Shown: positions 9,001-15,958, counted from the first letter of the stretch. The stretch: DNA of 64,000 nucleotides from JADLDB01 sp040755835 (GCA_040755835.1 JBFMAB010000107.1:1-64000); one strand, 5' to 3'. Program-made: numbers and translations. The notes: a model not told the origin generated them from the sequence alone.

Positions 9001-9961
9001 GGCGCGGCGTCATCGGGCCTTCCCCGCGGCCGTCGTTGTTGCAGCCGGTGCCGCGCAGCACCGCGTAAATGCGATCGCCGTCCGCCACCGCGTCCTCGAG
9101 GCGCTTGAGCGCGACCAGGCCCACGCCCTCGCCCATCACGAAGCCGTCGGCCCGCGCGTCGAACGGCCGGCAGGCGCCCGACGGCGAGATGGCGCCGATG
9201 CGCGAGAAGCCGATGAGGTTGTCGGGGTTCAGGTTGAGGTAGACGCCGCCGGCGATGGCCAGGTTGACCTGCCGGGCGCGCAGGTTGACGACCGCCTCGT
9301 GAATCGCGACGAGCGCCGAGCTGCACGCCGCGTCGATGGACATCGCCGGGCCGTTCAGGTCGAACGTCTGCGCGACGCTGCAGGCGATCATGTTGAGCAG
9401 CGAGCCGGCGATGGTGAACGCGCGCGCGGGGCTCACGTCGGCCACCGCGGCCTTCGCCACCTCGGCCTCGGCCGGAGACAGCGCGTCGCCGAACTCGCCC
9501 GCGGCCATCTGCAGCGCGCGGTGCCGCGCGGTGAGCAGGTCCTTGTACTCGCTCACCGAGGCGCCGATGAAGACGCCGGTGCGCGCCTTGTCGAAGGGCC
9601 GCGACTCGTAGCCCGCGTCCTGCAGCACCTGCCGCGTCGCCTCGATGGCGAGCCGGTGCTGCGGGTCCATCACCTGCACGCGGCGCGGCGCGAGGCCGTA
9701 GTGCAGCGCCGCGAAGTCCTCGACGCCGTCGATGAACGCGCCCTTGCGGACGTACGTCTTGTCCGTCGCGCGCACGTCCACCGGGTCGAAGAACGCGCTG
9801 TGCTTCCAGCGCGTGTCGGGGATGTCCTCGAAGGCCACCTCGCCGGTCCGGACGAGGTCCCACAGCGCGTTCACGTCGCGCGCGTGCGGGAAGCGGCAGG
9901 CCATGCCGACGACGGCGATGTCACCCGTCACGGCGGGGGCGGGCTTCGAGGCGTGCGGCAT
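3038..9961 (-). CDS. Type I PKS (KS-AT-ACP-KR-DH) fused to alpha-oxoamine synthase
   Basis: 2307 residues in one frame. KS (about 13-440) has Cys213 in SIDAACSSA, His348 in ETHGTA and His391 in GNIGHT. AT (about 570-870) has Ser662 in GHSLGE and an HAFH motif, which predicts malonyl-CoA. A Pro/Ala linker with a short helical segment follows. One ACP (about 1050-1135) has Ser1093 in GFDSL. KR (about 1150-1560) has TGGARGLG near 1350 and Tyr1496 in DYSAAN. DH (about 1580-1820) has His1599 in HTMAGQRVLP and Asp1769 in VIDASFQ. The C-terminal 400 residues are a PLP alpha-oxoamine synthase (AONS/serine palmitoyltransferase type) with INFSSYNYVG, VDEAHSAGVLG and Lys2147 in TLSKSFASCGG. The KS-AT-ACP-KR-DH order matches PfaA-type PUFA/secondary-lipid synthases. 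There is no enoylreductase. Predicted role: extend and partly process an acyl chain, then release it by decarboxylative condensation with an amino acid as an alpha-amino ketone. It starts 6 nt after the ACP gene stop. Confidence 0.93.
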   Translation of the reverse strand: MPHASKPAPAVTGDIAVVGMACRFPHARDVNALWDLVRTGEVAFEDIPDTRWKHSAFFDPVDVRATDKTYVRKGAFIDGVEDFAALHYGLAPRRVQVMDPQHRLAIEATRQVLQDAGYESRPFDKARTGVFIGASVSEYKDLLTARHRALQMAAGEFGDALSPAEAEVAKAAVADVSPARAFTIAGSLLNMIACSVAQTFDLNGPAMSIDAACSSALVAIHEAVVNLRARQVNLAIAGGVYLNLNPDNLIGFSRIGAISPSGACRPFDARADGFVMGEGVGLVALKRLEDAVADGDRIYAVLRGTGCNNDGRGEGPMTPRPEGQRDAMWRAHADVDFPVETIGYVETHGTATTVGDVVEVGALKHFFNEKAGRALTEPHCALGSIKGNIGHTMSAAGVAGFIKTCLVLYHRTLPPQPGCEELNPKLELERSPFRVPKQPEAWTVKPGQKRRAAVSSFGFGGTNAHVLLEEAPEVPSPAEREELFLLSAPTPSLLAGHAKALAALVEQQQLSPAAVARTLASRHAFDARVAFVAKGRAQLVAKLHEVASGALPPATPVPDEQRRLAFLFAGQGAQKVGLLKDLVERFPALRARLAEYDAAARADAGCSILDALYPEAPFDAAKAQAHLTQTHVAQPAMAALGIALGELLADAGVVPDVVLGHSLGEFAAASVAGMLPGADAVRLVAQRGQFMNGLGLADPGAMLAVMAARDAVEAVVAPVKDVVIANDNHPTQVVLSGTTKGIEAARALLEAAGVKTTRLDVSHAFHSPLMNGVNEKMRAVVTALPLHEPRAAVVSCISAQPYASAVQAKDVWAVHATSPVRFVEALEACAAQGATHFVQVGAGNALTAFARGVVKKDGVAFFSLAPAEGGDGGAQFLATLGQLWVKGVPVKAEPLFRDAPLATLPPTPLETQKYWAVERVNRAPHTPLVKAGDVVASPVVSQSQSKGTVAMDSLIALFQQQMALLQNQNEVLRAQAAAIAALTNGGASQVAQAMAQVPAPVPAPAQVIPPVAPPAPVVAKPPNFSNLVAAKEPAAPAPAPAVEKPSTPAPAAKQDVRPLVTEKVLASVARISAFPASTLKAEQTLVGELGFDSLMLVELDQDVGKAFPQLGGLPRELFSRTTTVGQVIDHVVKALDAGACEAKEEAKVLLPVERYAPKVVAAPLYALSESVHAFRKPLLVTRDGLGVAEALHEKLKGHGVASVVGTAETAGDFAGVIHLETLQQKGDFKAPARTLLALSKRLTAEKAECFFTVTGLGGSFGLGGVAKDALGQVGALGFTKALAQEWPDAIVKAVDVDVALGAQAIAQHLVDELFSSDRCAEVGYASTGRVAVALGPAPRVEAPATLTKDSVVLVTGGARGLGLSFAKALAKQHGCTIALAGRSAPSEDIARAAAQVKAAGAKVCTYHVLDTRDAGSVKAALAAVKAAHGRLDAIVHAAGVLQDALVGSKDAGQLEAVIDTKVGGALALLDAAEGLSLFVGIGSWAGRFGNAAQTDYSAANEMLARVTQGRRPGLRAVTIDFPPWEDSEMARKIPGFKKAELKAAGVTFLSTDEGVAAFLSEVSGGEGEVLVGRAVPQRVVTHTALFPVSRLNHVYLNDHTMAGQRVLPFASALDHVAAAALESAGTTSAPGQKQPFTVTDFRLKRAVLVPDTTWLEVAVSQRVRDGQGGALDVKLSQGHALSYQGVVTVGADASATPAVKSFAPASQLPLSLKDFYSGFTFHGPRLQGITSIEALGEDGVVGWVKGCRPADWVKEPMRSEWTVDPLVIDASFQLAGYWAWVTQQRAGFPVGFGRFVQLAPFGLGPVKCTVTFEASTDDLFRGTLVWQDASGRVVAYMTGAEAEFKKRDPQFQPTPAPKVGAPASQPAPTAPPAMSAAPVPAPMAADADVPAATVTIDESAWNPARFPEYEELQERIQMAEAFGLKNPYFSVHEAICGDTTVVNGKEMINFSSYNYVGNSGDPVVSKAAMDAIEKYGTSVSASRVASGEKPLTRELERALADFFGTEDCIVLVSGHATNVTVIGHVVGAGDLILHDALAHDSIIGGAKLSGAKRRPFPHNDWEALDRMLTNLRGHYRRVLICIEGTYSMDGDIPDLPKFIEVKKKHKAMLLVDEAHSAGVLGEQGRGIGEYFHVNRADVDMWMGTLSKSFASCGGYIAGSHALVEYLKYTAPGFVYSVGISPPNAAAALAATKQILAHPERVARCKANAKRFIELLKERGINTGMSKDSAVVPAIIGNSVLCLQLSDALKDRGVNVQPILYPAVEEDMARLRFFLSSLHKEEQLVKTADLVKSELDRLTRELSGDAVA

Positions 9962-9967
9962 GGCCGG

Positions 9968-10228
9968 TTACCAGGACACCTCGGTGCCGGGAGGCGCGAG
10001 GCGCTTCACCAGCACGCCGAGGTCGCCGATGGTCTGCACCTTGGCGAGCTCCTCGTCCGGCATGCGGATGTTCAGCTTCTCCTCGACGTAGCTGACCAGC
10101 TCCATCACCGCGACGGAGTCGAGGCCGAGCTTCGAGATGACGGTGTCCCTGGTGAGGCCGTCGAGCTTCTTGCCGTTCACCTCGAGGGCCGCCTGCGTGA
10201 AGAGCTGGATGATGTTGACCTGAGCCAT
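9968..10228 (-). CDS. Acyl carrier protein
   Basis: 86 residues. The phosphopantetheine site is Ser38 in KLGLDSVAVMEL, followed by the usual helix III region (IRMPDEELAKVQTIGDL). It sits between the acyl-AMP ligase and the PKS-oxoamine synthase with very short gaps. It is therefore the probable acceptor of the acyl group activated by the ligase and the donor of the starter unit to the KS. Dedicated ACPs also accompany bacterial serine palmitoyltransferases. The start is fixed by ATG with the family-typical N-terminal helix; the end runs a little past the fold (APPGTEVSW). Confidence 0.92.
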   Translation of the reverse strand: MAQVNIIQLFTQAALEVNGKKLDGLTRDTVISKLGLDSVAVMELVSYVEEKLNIRMPDEELAKVQTIGDLGVLVKRLAPPGTEVSW

Positions 10229-10264
10229 GGTGTCCTTCGTTGTGGGTGAGAGGGGTGAGAGGAA

Positions 10265-12157
10265 TCAGCCGAGCAACCGCGACACGCGGCGCTGGGCGTA
10301 GGTCTGCGCGAGCTTCAGCTTCGAGAGCGCGTCGCCCACGGAGCGGATTTCGAGCGTGTGCGCGACGACCTTCTTCGCCCGGTGCTGCGCGCGGCCGATG
10401 AGCGACATCGCCACGTGGCGGGCCAGCACCAGCTTCTCGCCGTTCGAGCCGAGCGTGCGGTTGCCTTCCTTGCCGACGGTGCCGTCGAGGTACTGCTGCC
10501 GCGTCTTCGCGCGCTGCAGCTTGCCCGACGACGTCTTGGGCAGGCTGCCCGTGGGGCACACCACCACGTCGGCGGCGGTGAGCTGCAGCTGCTCGTTCAG
10601 CGTCTGACGAACGAGCTCCTTCAGCGCGTCGGGGTTCTGCGTGCGCGACTCGAGGACGATGACGAGCTCCTCGCTGCTGGTGCCCGGGCGGCTGAAGGCC
10701 ACCGTGCTGCCCTTGCGGACCTCGGGCAGCTCGTCGACCAGCCACTCCATGCGCTGCGGGTCGTAGTTGCGCCCGTTGATGATGATGATGTCCTTCTTGC
10801 GGCCGGTGATGTACACGTTGCCGTCCACGAGGTACCCGTAGTCGCCCGTCTTGAGCCACCCGTTGCCGAACGTGCGCTCGGTGGCCGCCGGGTCCTCGAA
10901 GTAGCCCTTCGCCAGCGACGGCCCGCGGACCCAGATTTCCCCCACGCGGCGGTCGCCCAGGCGCTTGCCTTCGTCATCGAAGATGCCGACCTCATGGCCG
11001 GGGAAGGCGCGGCCGCAGCAGACGAACTCCTGCGCGCGGCCGGACTTCAGCTGGTCGACGTGCGCCGGCTCGGCGCGGCGGTGCTGCTGGTACGCGTCGG
11101 CGTCGATGACGTCGGTCGACAGCGTTTCCTCGATGCCGATGAAGCTGATCGCCAGCGTCGCCTCGGCCATGCCGTAGCAGGGCAAGAGCATGTTCGGCTT
11201 CACGCCCGCCTTCGAGAACGTGTCGAGGAACGTGCGCATCGTCGTGGGGTTGATGGGCTCGGCGCCGCAGCCGAAGTGCCGCATGCACGACAGGTCCCAG
11301 CGCGCCAGCTGCTCGGGCTTCGCGCGCTTGGCGGTCAGCGCGTACGCGAAGTTCGGCGCGAAGGTGATGGTGCCGCGCACCCGGTGGATGGTCTCCATCC
11401 ACACGGTGGCGTTGCGCACGAAGGACAGCGTGGGGATGAAGGTGACGGACACGCGGTGGAACATCGGGGCGATGACGAAGCCGATGAGGCCCATGTCGTG
11501 GTACAGCGGCAGCCACGACACGCCGTGGTCCACGTCGGTGTCGGTGTCGAGCCCGTCGCGCATGATGGCCCAGGCGTTGGCCCGGAGACTGCCGTGGGTC
11601 ACCTCGACGCCCTTGGGCGCCGACGTCGAGCCGCTGGTGAACTGCAGGAAGCACAGGTCGTCGGCGGTGACGGTCGCCGGCGCCTGCGAGACGCCTTCGG
11701 GCGCCGGCCCCCGCAGATCCTCGGCCACCACCACGCCCTTGAGGCTCGGCACCTTCGACAGGCCGCTCCACAGCACCTGCTGCAGCTTCGCGTTGGTGGC
11801 GATGTGGCTGACCTTGGCCTTCGTCAGCACGCCGACGAGCGTCTCGATGTAGCTGTCCAGCTTGCCCAGCGAGAGCGGCGGGTACAGCGGCACCGGCACC
11901 ACGCCCGCCCACACCGCCGCGAGGAACGTCGGCACGAAGTCCTCTCCGTCGGGCAGCACCATCGCCAGGCGGTCGCCCTGCTTGAGGCCGTACTGGCGCA
12001 GGTGCGCCGCGCGGCGCATGGCCTCTTCGCGGAGCTGCTCGAAGCTGAAGAACTGCTCCTTCTGGTCGCGGTCGAGGAAGGTGAAACCCTTCCCGGTCCA
12101 GCCCTTCGACTGGTCGATGGCGGCGACGAGCGTCGGGTAATCGAACACCTGCGGCAT
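10265..12157 (-). CDS. Fatty acyl-AMP ligase (FAAL-type acyl-ACP loading enzyme)
   Basis: 630 residues from ATG 12157, chosen because GGAGGGG lies about 6 nt upstream and MPQVFDYPTLV matches the family N-terminus. The frame stays open to 12220, but the extra 21 codons look non-coding. The adenylate-forming core has LQFTSGSTSAPKG near residue 175, SWLPLYHDMGLIG, CYGMAEATL, GWLKTGDYG and NGRNYDPQRMEW, the last typical of fatty acyl-AMP ligases rather than CoA ligases. These enzymes form acyl-AMP and pass the chain to a carrier protein, here presumably the ACP next door. A C-terminal extension (about 60 residues, basic and helical) follows the usual end. It is the first gene of the minus-strand lipid operon; the upstream region carries an inverted repeat at 12276-12298. 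Confidence 0.9.
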   Translation of the reverse strand: MPQVFDYPTLVAAIDQSKGWTGKGFTFLDRDQKEQFFSFEQLREEAMRRAAHLRQYGLKQGDRLAMVLPDGEDFVPTFLAAVWAGVVPVPLYPPLSLGKLDSYIETLVGVLTKAKVSHIATNAKLQQVLWSGLSKVPSLKGVVVAEDLRGPAPEGVSQAPATVTADDLCFLQFTSGSTSAPKGVEVTHGSLRANAWAIMRDGLDTDTDVDHGVSWLPLYHDMGLIGFVIAPMFHRVSVTFIPTLSFVRNATVWMETIHRVRGTITFAPNFAYALTAKRAKPEQLARWDLSCMRHFGCGAEPINPTTMRTFLDTFSKAGVKPNMLLPCYGMAEATLAISFIGIEETLSTDVIDADAYQQHRRAEPAHVDQLKSGRAQEFVCCGRAFPGHEVGIFDDEGKRLGDRRVGEIWVRGPSLAKGYFEDPAATERTFGNGWLKTGDYGYLVDGNVYITGRKKDIIIINGRNYDPQRMEWLVDELPEVRKGSTVAFSRPGTSSEELVIVLESRTQNPDALKELVRQTLNEQLQLTAADVVVCPTGSLPKTSSGKLQRAKTRQQYLDGTVGKEGNRTLGSNGEKLVLARHVAMSLIGRAQHRAKKVVAHTLEIRSVGDALSKLKLAQTYAQRRVSRLLG

Positions 12158-12275
12158 GCGGGCCCCTCCGGAGAGCAGTGCGGCCGCGGGGTCTCTATGT
12201 GGGCCCCGTGGGAGGGTCAAGCGCGGGACCCCCTCGACAGCCCCTCATGGCGCGAGCGTCTGCGCGGTCTTCAAG

Positions 12276-12298
12276 GTGTCACACACTTCGAATGACAC
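12276..12298. promoter_or_regulatory. Inverted repeat, candidate operator of the acyl-AMP ligase operon
   Basis: GTGTCA and TGACAC are perfect 6-bp inverted arms with an 11-bp spacer (17-bp centre-to-centre), 119 bp upstream of the acyl-AMP ligase start. They sit in a locally AT-richer stretch of the divergent intergenic region. The geometry suits a dimeric regulator. No neighbouring gene encodes an obvious partner. Confidence 0.4.
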
Positions 12299-12381
12299 AG
12301 TTAATTCATAGGCTTACGCGATAAACTGACTTCACTTCGCTGGAATTGACGCACGCAGTTCGCAGGTGAGTGAGCAATTTT

Positions 12382-12397
12382 TGGCACAATATTCGCG
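12382..12397 (+). promoter_or_regulatory. Candidate sigma-54 (-24/-12) promoter for the GNAT-like gene pair
   Basis: TTGGCACAATATTCGC matches the sigma-54 pattern: GG at 12383-12384 and GC at 12395-12396 with the required 10-nt spacing, and a perfect TGGCAC -24 half. The -12 half is TTCGC rather than TTGC. It lies about 180 bp upstream of the start at 12575 in the correct orientation. Myxobacteria use sigma-54 widely in development. No upstream enhancer site was identified. Confidence 0.5.
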
Positions 12398-12574
12398 CCG
12401 AGACCCTGCGATCAAGCGCGCCTGCGCGCCGCCAGGGTCCGCCAAACTGCTCCCAGCCCCATCAAAAGCCATTGAAATTACGAAGGTCTTTTGTGAGCAA
12501 GAACTTGCTCAAATTGACGGGCCCGGAGGCATCCCCTACAAGCGCGCACCTCTTCTTCGGAAAGGACGACGACG

Positions 12575-13780
12575 ATGACGACGAGCGCGCAGTCGCAGGC
12601 TGCTTCGGGGCCGCCGCAGGCGGTGGCGGCGAGCGACGTGACGGTGACGCCGGTGAAGACGGCGGCGGAGAAGAAGGCGTTCATCCGCTTCCAGTACGAG
12701 GTGTACCGGCAGTTCCCGAACTTCGTCCCGCCGCTGGAGATGGACCGGGAGAACGTGCTCGACCCGAAGAAGAACCCCTGGTTCCAGTTCGGCACCGCCG
12801 AGCTCTTCCTCGCGCGGCGCGGCGGCAGGATTGTTGGCCGCATCGCCGCCATCGAGGACCCCCGCTACAACGAGTTCCACCAGACGAAGACGGGGTGGTT
12901 CGGCTTCTTCGAGTGCATCGACGACGTGGGCGTGGCGAAGGCGCTGTTCGACACGGCCGAGGCGTGGGTGAAGGCGCGCGGGCTTTCCACCATCATGGGA
13001 CCGGCCAGCTTCTCGTCGAACGGCGAGTGGGCCTTCCTCGCGGAGGGCTTCGACAAGCCGCCGGCGATCATGATGCCGTACAACCCGCCCTCCTACCTGA
13101 AGCTCACCGAGGCCTGCGGCTACACGAAGGCGAAGGACCTCTGGGCGTGGGAAATCGACATCCAGGGCGGCGCGCCTGAGAAGGTCGCGCGCATCGCCGA
13201 GAAGGTGAAGCAGCGCGAAGGCATCGTGCTGCGGGCGGCGAACCTGAAGGACTGGGACAACGAGGTCCGCCGCATCAAGGACATCTACAACGCGGCCTGG
13301 GAGAAGAACTGGGGCTTCGTGCCCATGACGGACGCGGAGTTCGACCTCATGGGCAAAGAGCTCAAGATGGTGCTGAACCCGAAGCTCGTGCTCTTCGCGG
13401 AAGTGAAGGGCGAGCCCGTGGCGTTCTGCATCACCGTGCCGGACGCGAACCAGGCCATCAAGAAGGCCAATGGCCGCCTCACCACCTTCGGCATGCCCAT
13501 CGGCCTCGTGAGGATGCTGCTCGAGCTCAAGCGCATCAAGCAGGGCCGGCTCATCGCGCTCGGCATCAAGAAGGAGTTCCGCAAGCGCGGCCTCGACTCG
13601 GTGCTGATGCTCGAAACCTTCAAGGTCGCCAAGGAGCTCGGCTGGTGGGGCGGGGAGATCGGCTGGACGCTCGAGGACAACGACATGGTGAACCGCGCCA
13701 TCGAGGTCTTCGGCTGCAAGAAGTACAAGACGTACCGCGTGTACGAGAAGGCGCTGGCGGCGGCCCCGCTGAAGAACTGA
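12575..13780 (+). CDS. GNAT/YghO-like N-acyltransferase family protein, copy 1 (candidate ceramide synthase)
   Basis: 401 residues. ATG is preceded by AAAGGA. The N-terminal 25 residues are a Ser/Ala-rich leader. The body contains NFVPPLEMDRENVLDPKKNP, the acyltransferase-fold strand ELFLARRGGRIVGRIAAI, IMMPYNPPSYLKL, and a C-terminal region with GIKKEFRKRGLDSVLM and KKYKTYRVYEK. It resembles the GNAT-fold family of E. coli YghO. As I recall, the Caulobacter ceramide synthase bCerS belongs to this group, so acylation of a sphingoid amine is a good candidate role given the oxoamine synthase across the divergent promoter (inference). No signal peptide or membrane helix is seen. It overlaps the second copy by TGATG. 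Confidence 0.72.
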   Translation: MTTSAQSQAASGPPQAVAASDVTVTPVKTAAEKKAFIRFQYEVYRQFPNFVPPLEMDRENVLDPKKNPWFQFGTAELFLARRGGRIVGRIAAIEDPRYNEFHQTKTGWFGFFECIDDVGVAKALFDTAEAWVKARGLSTIMGPASFSSNGEWAFLAEGFDKPPAIMMPYNPPSYLKLTEACGYTKAKDLWAWEIDIQGGAPEKVARIAEKVKQREGIVLRAANLKDWDNEVRRIKDIYNAAWEKNWGFVPMTDAEFDLMGKELKMVLNPKLVLFAEVKGEPVAFCITVPDANQAIKKANGRLTTFGMPIGLVRMLLELKRIKQGRLIALGIKKEFRKRGLDSVLMLETFKVAKELGWWGGEIGWTLEDNDMVNRAIEVFGCKKYKTYRVYEKALAAAPLKN

Positions 13781-14958
13781 TGCCGCACGCGCGCGCGAGC
13801 CCGCCCGTCGAAGCCCCGCGCTTCGCCGCGCGCGCGCCCGACGTGTCCGTCGAGCGGGTGGACGGGCCGGCGGGACGCGACGAATTCGTTCGCTTCCAAC
13901 TCGAGCACTACGCGGGCGACGACCTCTTCGTGCCGCCCATCGTCGCGGAGCGCCGCGACTTCATCGACCCGGCCATCAACCCGTTCTTCCGCGAGGCGCG
14001 CGCCGCGTACTTCCTCGCGAGGCGCGGCGGGAAGACGGTCGGCCGCATCGCCGCGTGCGTCGACGCCCGCTACAACCGCTTCCACGACACGCTCGACGGC
14101 TTCGTGGGCCTCTTCGAGTCGCAGAACGACCCGGGGCTGGCCGCCGCGCTCTTCGAGGCCGCCGCCGAGTGGCTCCGCCGGCAGGGCATGCGCCGCGTGG
14201 TGGGCCCGGTGAACCTCGCGTTCCACCACGACTGCGGGCTGCTCATCGACGGCTTCGAGCGCCCGCCGTCGATGATGATGCCGTACAACCCGCGCTTCTA
14301 CGCGCGGCTCTTCGAGGCCAACGGCTTCGCGAAGATGAAGGACCTGGTGAGCTACGAGCTCATCGCCGCGCACGGCCTGCCGGAGAAGGTGGTGCGGCTG
14401 GCCGAGCGCTGCCGGGCGTCGGGTGTGGTGCGCGTGCGCCGCCTCGACACCCTCAACCCCGAAGCCGACGTGCGGCGCATCAAGGCCATCTACGAGACGA
14501 TGCTGAAGCCCGGCTTCGGCTTCGCGCCCCTCACCGACGCGGAGTTCGACCAGGTGGTGCACCGGCTGCGGCCCATCATCCTCCTGCGGCCCGAGCTGTC
14601 GCTCATCGCGGAGGCCGACGGCGAGGCGGTGGCCTTCTCCATCACCCTGCCGGACACCAACATCGCGCAGAAGGCGGCGGGCGGGTTCCTCTTCCCCTTC
14701 GGCCTGGCGAAGATGCTGTGGGCCGCGCGCGGCATCGACCGGTTGCGCGGGCTCTTGTTCGGCATCAAGGACGGGTGGCGGCGCCGCGGCATCGACGCGC
14801 TGCTCGCGCAGGAGACGTACGACCAGGGCGTGAAGCTCGGCTACGCGTCGGGCGAGCTGGGCTGGGTGGTGGAGGATGACCGGCTGATGAACCGCACCAT
14901 CCAGGCGACGGGCGCGCGGCGCATCAAGACGTACCGGGTGTACGAGCGGCCGCTGTAG
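13780..14958 (+). CDS. GNAT/YghO-like N-acyltransferase family protein, copy 2
   Basis: 392 residues, starting with ATG at 13780 inside the stop codon of copy 1, so translation is coupled. It is clearly paralogous over the full length: FVPPIVAERRDFIDPAINP, YFLARRGGKTVGRIAA, MMMPYNPRFYARL, GIKDGWRRRGIDALL and RIKTYRVYERPL line up with copy 1. Identity by eye is perhaps 35-40%. Retaining two diverged copies in one transcript suggests different acyl or amine substrates, or a hetero-oligomer. The same ceramide-synthase hypothesis applies. A methyltransferase gene follows after 19 nt. Confidence 0.72.
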   Translation: MPHARASPPVEAPRFAARAPDVSVERVDGPAGRDEFVRFQLEHYAGDDLFVPPIVAERRDFIDPAINPFFREARAAYFLARRGGKTVGRIAACVDARYNRFHDTLDGFVGLFESQNDPGLAAALFEAAAEWLRRQGMRRVVGPVNLAFHHDCGLLIDGFERPPSMMMPYNPRFYARLFEANGFAKMKDLVSYELIAAHGLPEKVVRLAERCRASGVVRVRRLDTLNPEADVRRIKAIYETMLKPGFGFAPLTDAEFDQVVHRLRPIILLRPELSLIAEADGEAVAFSITLPDTNIAQKAAGGFLFPFGLAKMLWAARGIDRLRGLLFGIKDGWRRRGIDALLAQETYDQGVKLGYASGELGWVVEDDRLMNRTIQATGARRIKTYRVYERPL

Positions 14959-14977
14959 TCACCGAGCGAGGGCCCAC

Positions 14978-15775
14978 GTGAGACGACGGCACCTCTTCGA
15001 GTTCAACGACAGCGCGTTCACACCGCCGGCGCTGCGCGACACGCTCATCGAATCGCTGTCGCTGGCGCTGAAGTGGGGGCGAATCTTCGAGCGCGCGGTC
15101 GAGCCGTTCGCGCGCTTCCTCGACGCGTGCGGCGCGACCGAGGTGCTCGACCTGTGCGCCGGCGCAGGCCAGCCCGCGGCCATCTTTGCCCGCGAGTTCC
15201 TGCGCGAGGGGCGCCGGCCCCCCCGCTTCCTGATGTGCGACCTCTTTCCCCGCGTGGAGGCCTGGCGCAGGCTCGCGGCCGAGTTGCCGGACGTCATCGG
15301 CTTCGTCGAGGAGCCGGTGGACGCGACGCGCATCGACCCGGGGCTGGGGCGGGGCCGCGCGCGCGTCATCGTGAACGCGCTGCACCACTTCCCCCCGGCG
15401 GTGGCCCGGGACATCCTCCTCGGCGCGGCGGCGGAGGCCCCCGGAGTCTTCGTGCTCGAGACGCTGCCGCGCAACCCGCTGCACTTCGCCGCCTTCGCGC
15501 CCTGGGGCCTCGCAGGGATGCTGGCGCTGCCGCTGGTGACGCCCGAGCAGCGGGCGAAGAAGGCGCTGTTGTCCTGGCTGACGCCGGTCGGGGTCGCCAC
15601 CGCCGCATGGGACGGCACCGTCAGCACGCTGCGCGCGCACGAAGAAGCGGACCTCCGCGAGATGGTCGCGCCGCTGGGCGACGCGTGGACCTGGACCTGG
15701 GGGACGTTCCCGTGGTCCGGCGGCCTGGGCCGCGGCTCGTACTTTGCCGGCGTCCCGCGCCGCTCACCACGGTGA
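14978..15775 (+). CDS. Class I SAM-dependent methyltransferase
   Basis: 265 residues from GTG 14978 (purine-rich GAGCGAGGG upstream). SAM-binding motif I is EVLDLCAGAGQPAAIFA (about residues 52-68), followed by FLMCDLFPR and VNALHHFPPAVA, typical of small-molecule methyltransferases. The C-terminal half has a hydrophobic stretch (FAAFAPWGLAGMLALPLV) that could contact membrane lipid. It is the third gene of the plus-strand arm of the lipid locus, so it may modify the lipid headgroup or amine. The substrate cannot be predicted. The 183 bp that follow are convergent with asd and contain no clear gene. Confidence 0.75.
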   Translation: MRRRHLFEFNDSAFTPPALRDTLIESLSLALKWGRIFERAVEPFARFLDACGATEVLDLCAGAGQPAAIFAREFLREGRRPPRFLMCDLFPRVEAWRRLAAELPDVIGFVEEPVDATRIDPGLGRGRARVIVNALHHFPPAVARDILLGAAAEAPGVFVLETLPRNPLHFAAFAPWGLAGMLALPLVTPEQRAKKALLSWLTPVGVATAAWDGTVSTLRAHEEADLREMVAPLGDAWTWTWGTFPWSGGLGRGSYFAGVPRRSPR

Positions 15776-15958
15776 AGTCGCACGCGGGCAGCTCCTCCCG
15801 CGACGCACCGTGCACCAGCGGCCGCTGCCGCGCGACGCGCAGCAGGGGCTCGCGCGGGCTGCGGACCGTCCCCATCCTGCCGCGCTGTGCCTCGCACGCA
15901 CGAGGCCGACGCCCGGGCACTCGCGAGCGACGCGGTTCCCCCGAGCCGACGGCCCGCG

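Noticed and set aside
3029..10249. A 7.2-kb open frame on the plus strand opposite the PKS-oxoamine synthase
   Set aside because: Its translation is Arg/His/Leu-rich with no domain. It is open only because very high third-position G/C on the minus strand removes stop codons in this frame.
12158..12220. Longer start for the acyl-AMP ligase
   Set aside because: The ATG at 12157 has GGAGGGG upstream and fits the family; the extra codons are not protein-like.
12366..12578. Short plus frames in the divergent lipid-locus region
   Set aside because: No ribosome-binding site or family match, and the sequence overlaps the sigma-54 candidate and the start of the GNAT-like gene.
15783..15880. Minus-strand fragment (GTVRSPREPLLRVARQ) between the methyltransferase and asd
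   Set aside because: It has coding-like bias but no end before running antisense deep into the methyltransferase gene, and no match.
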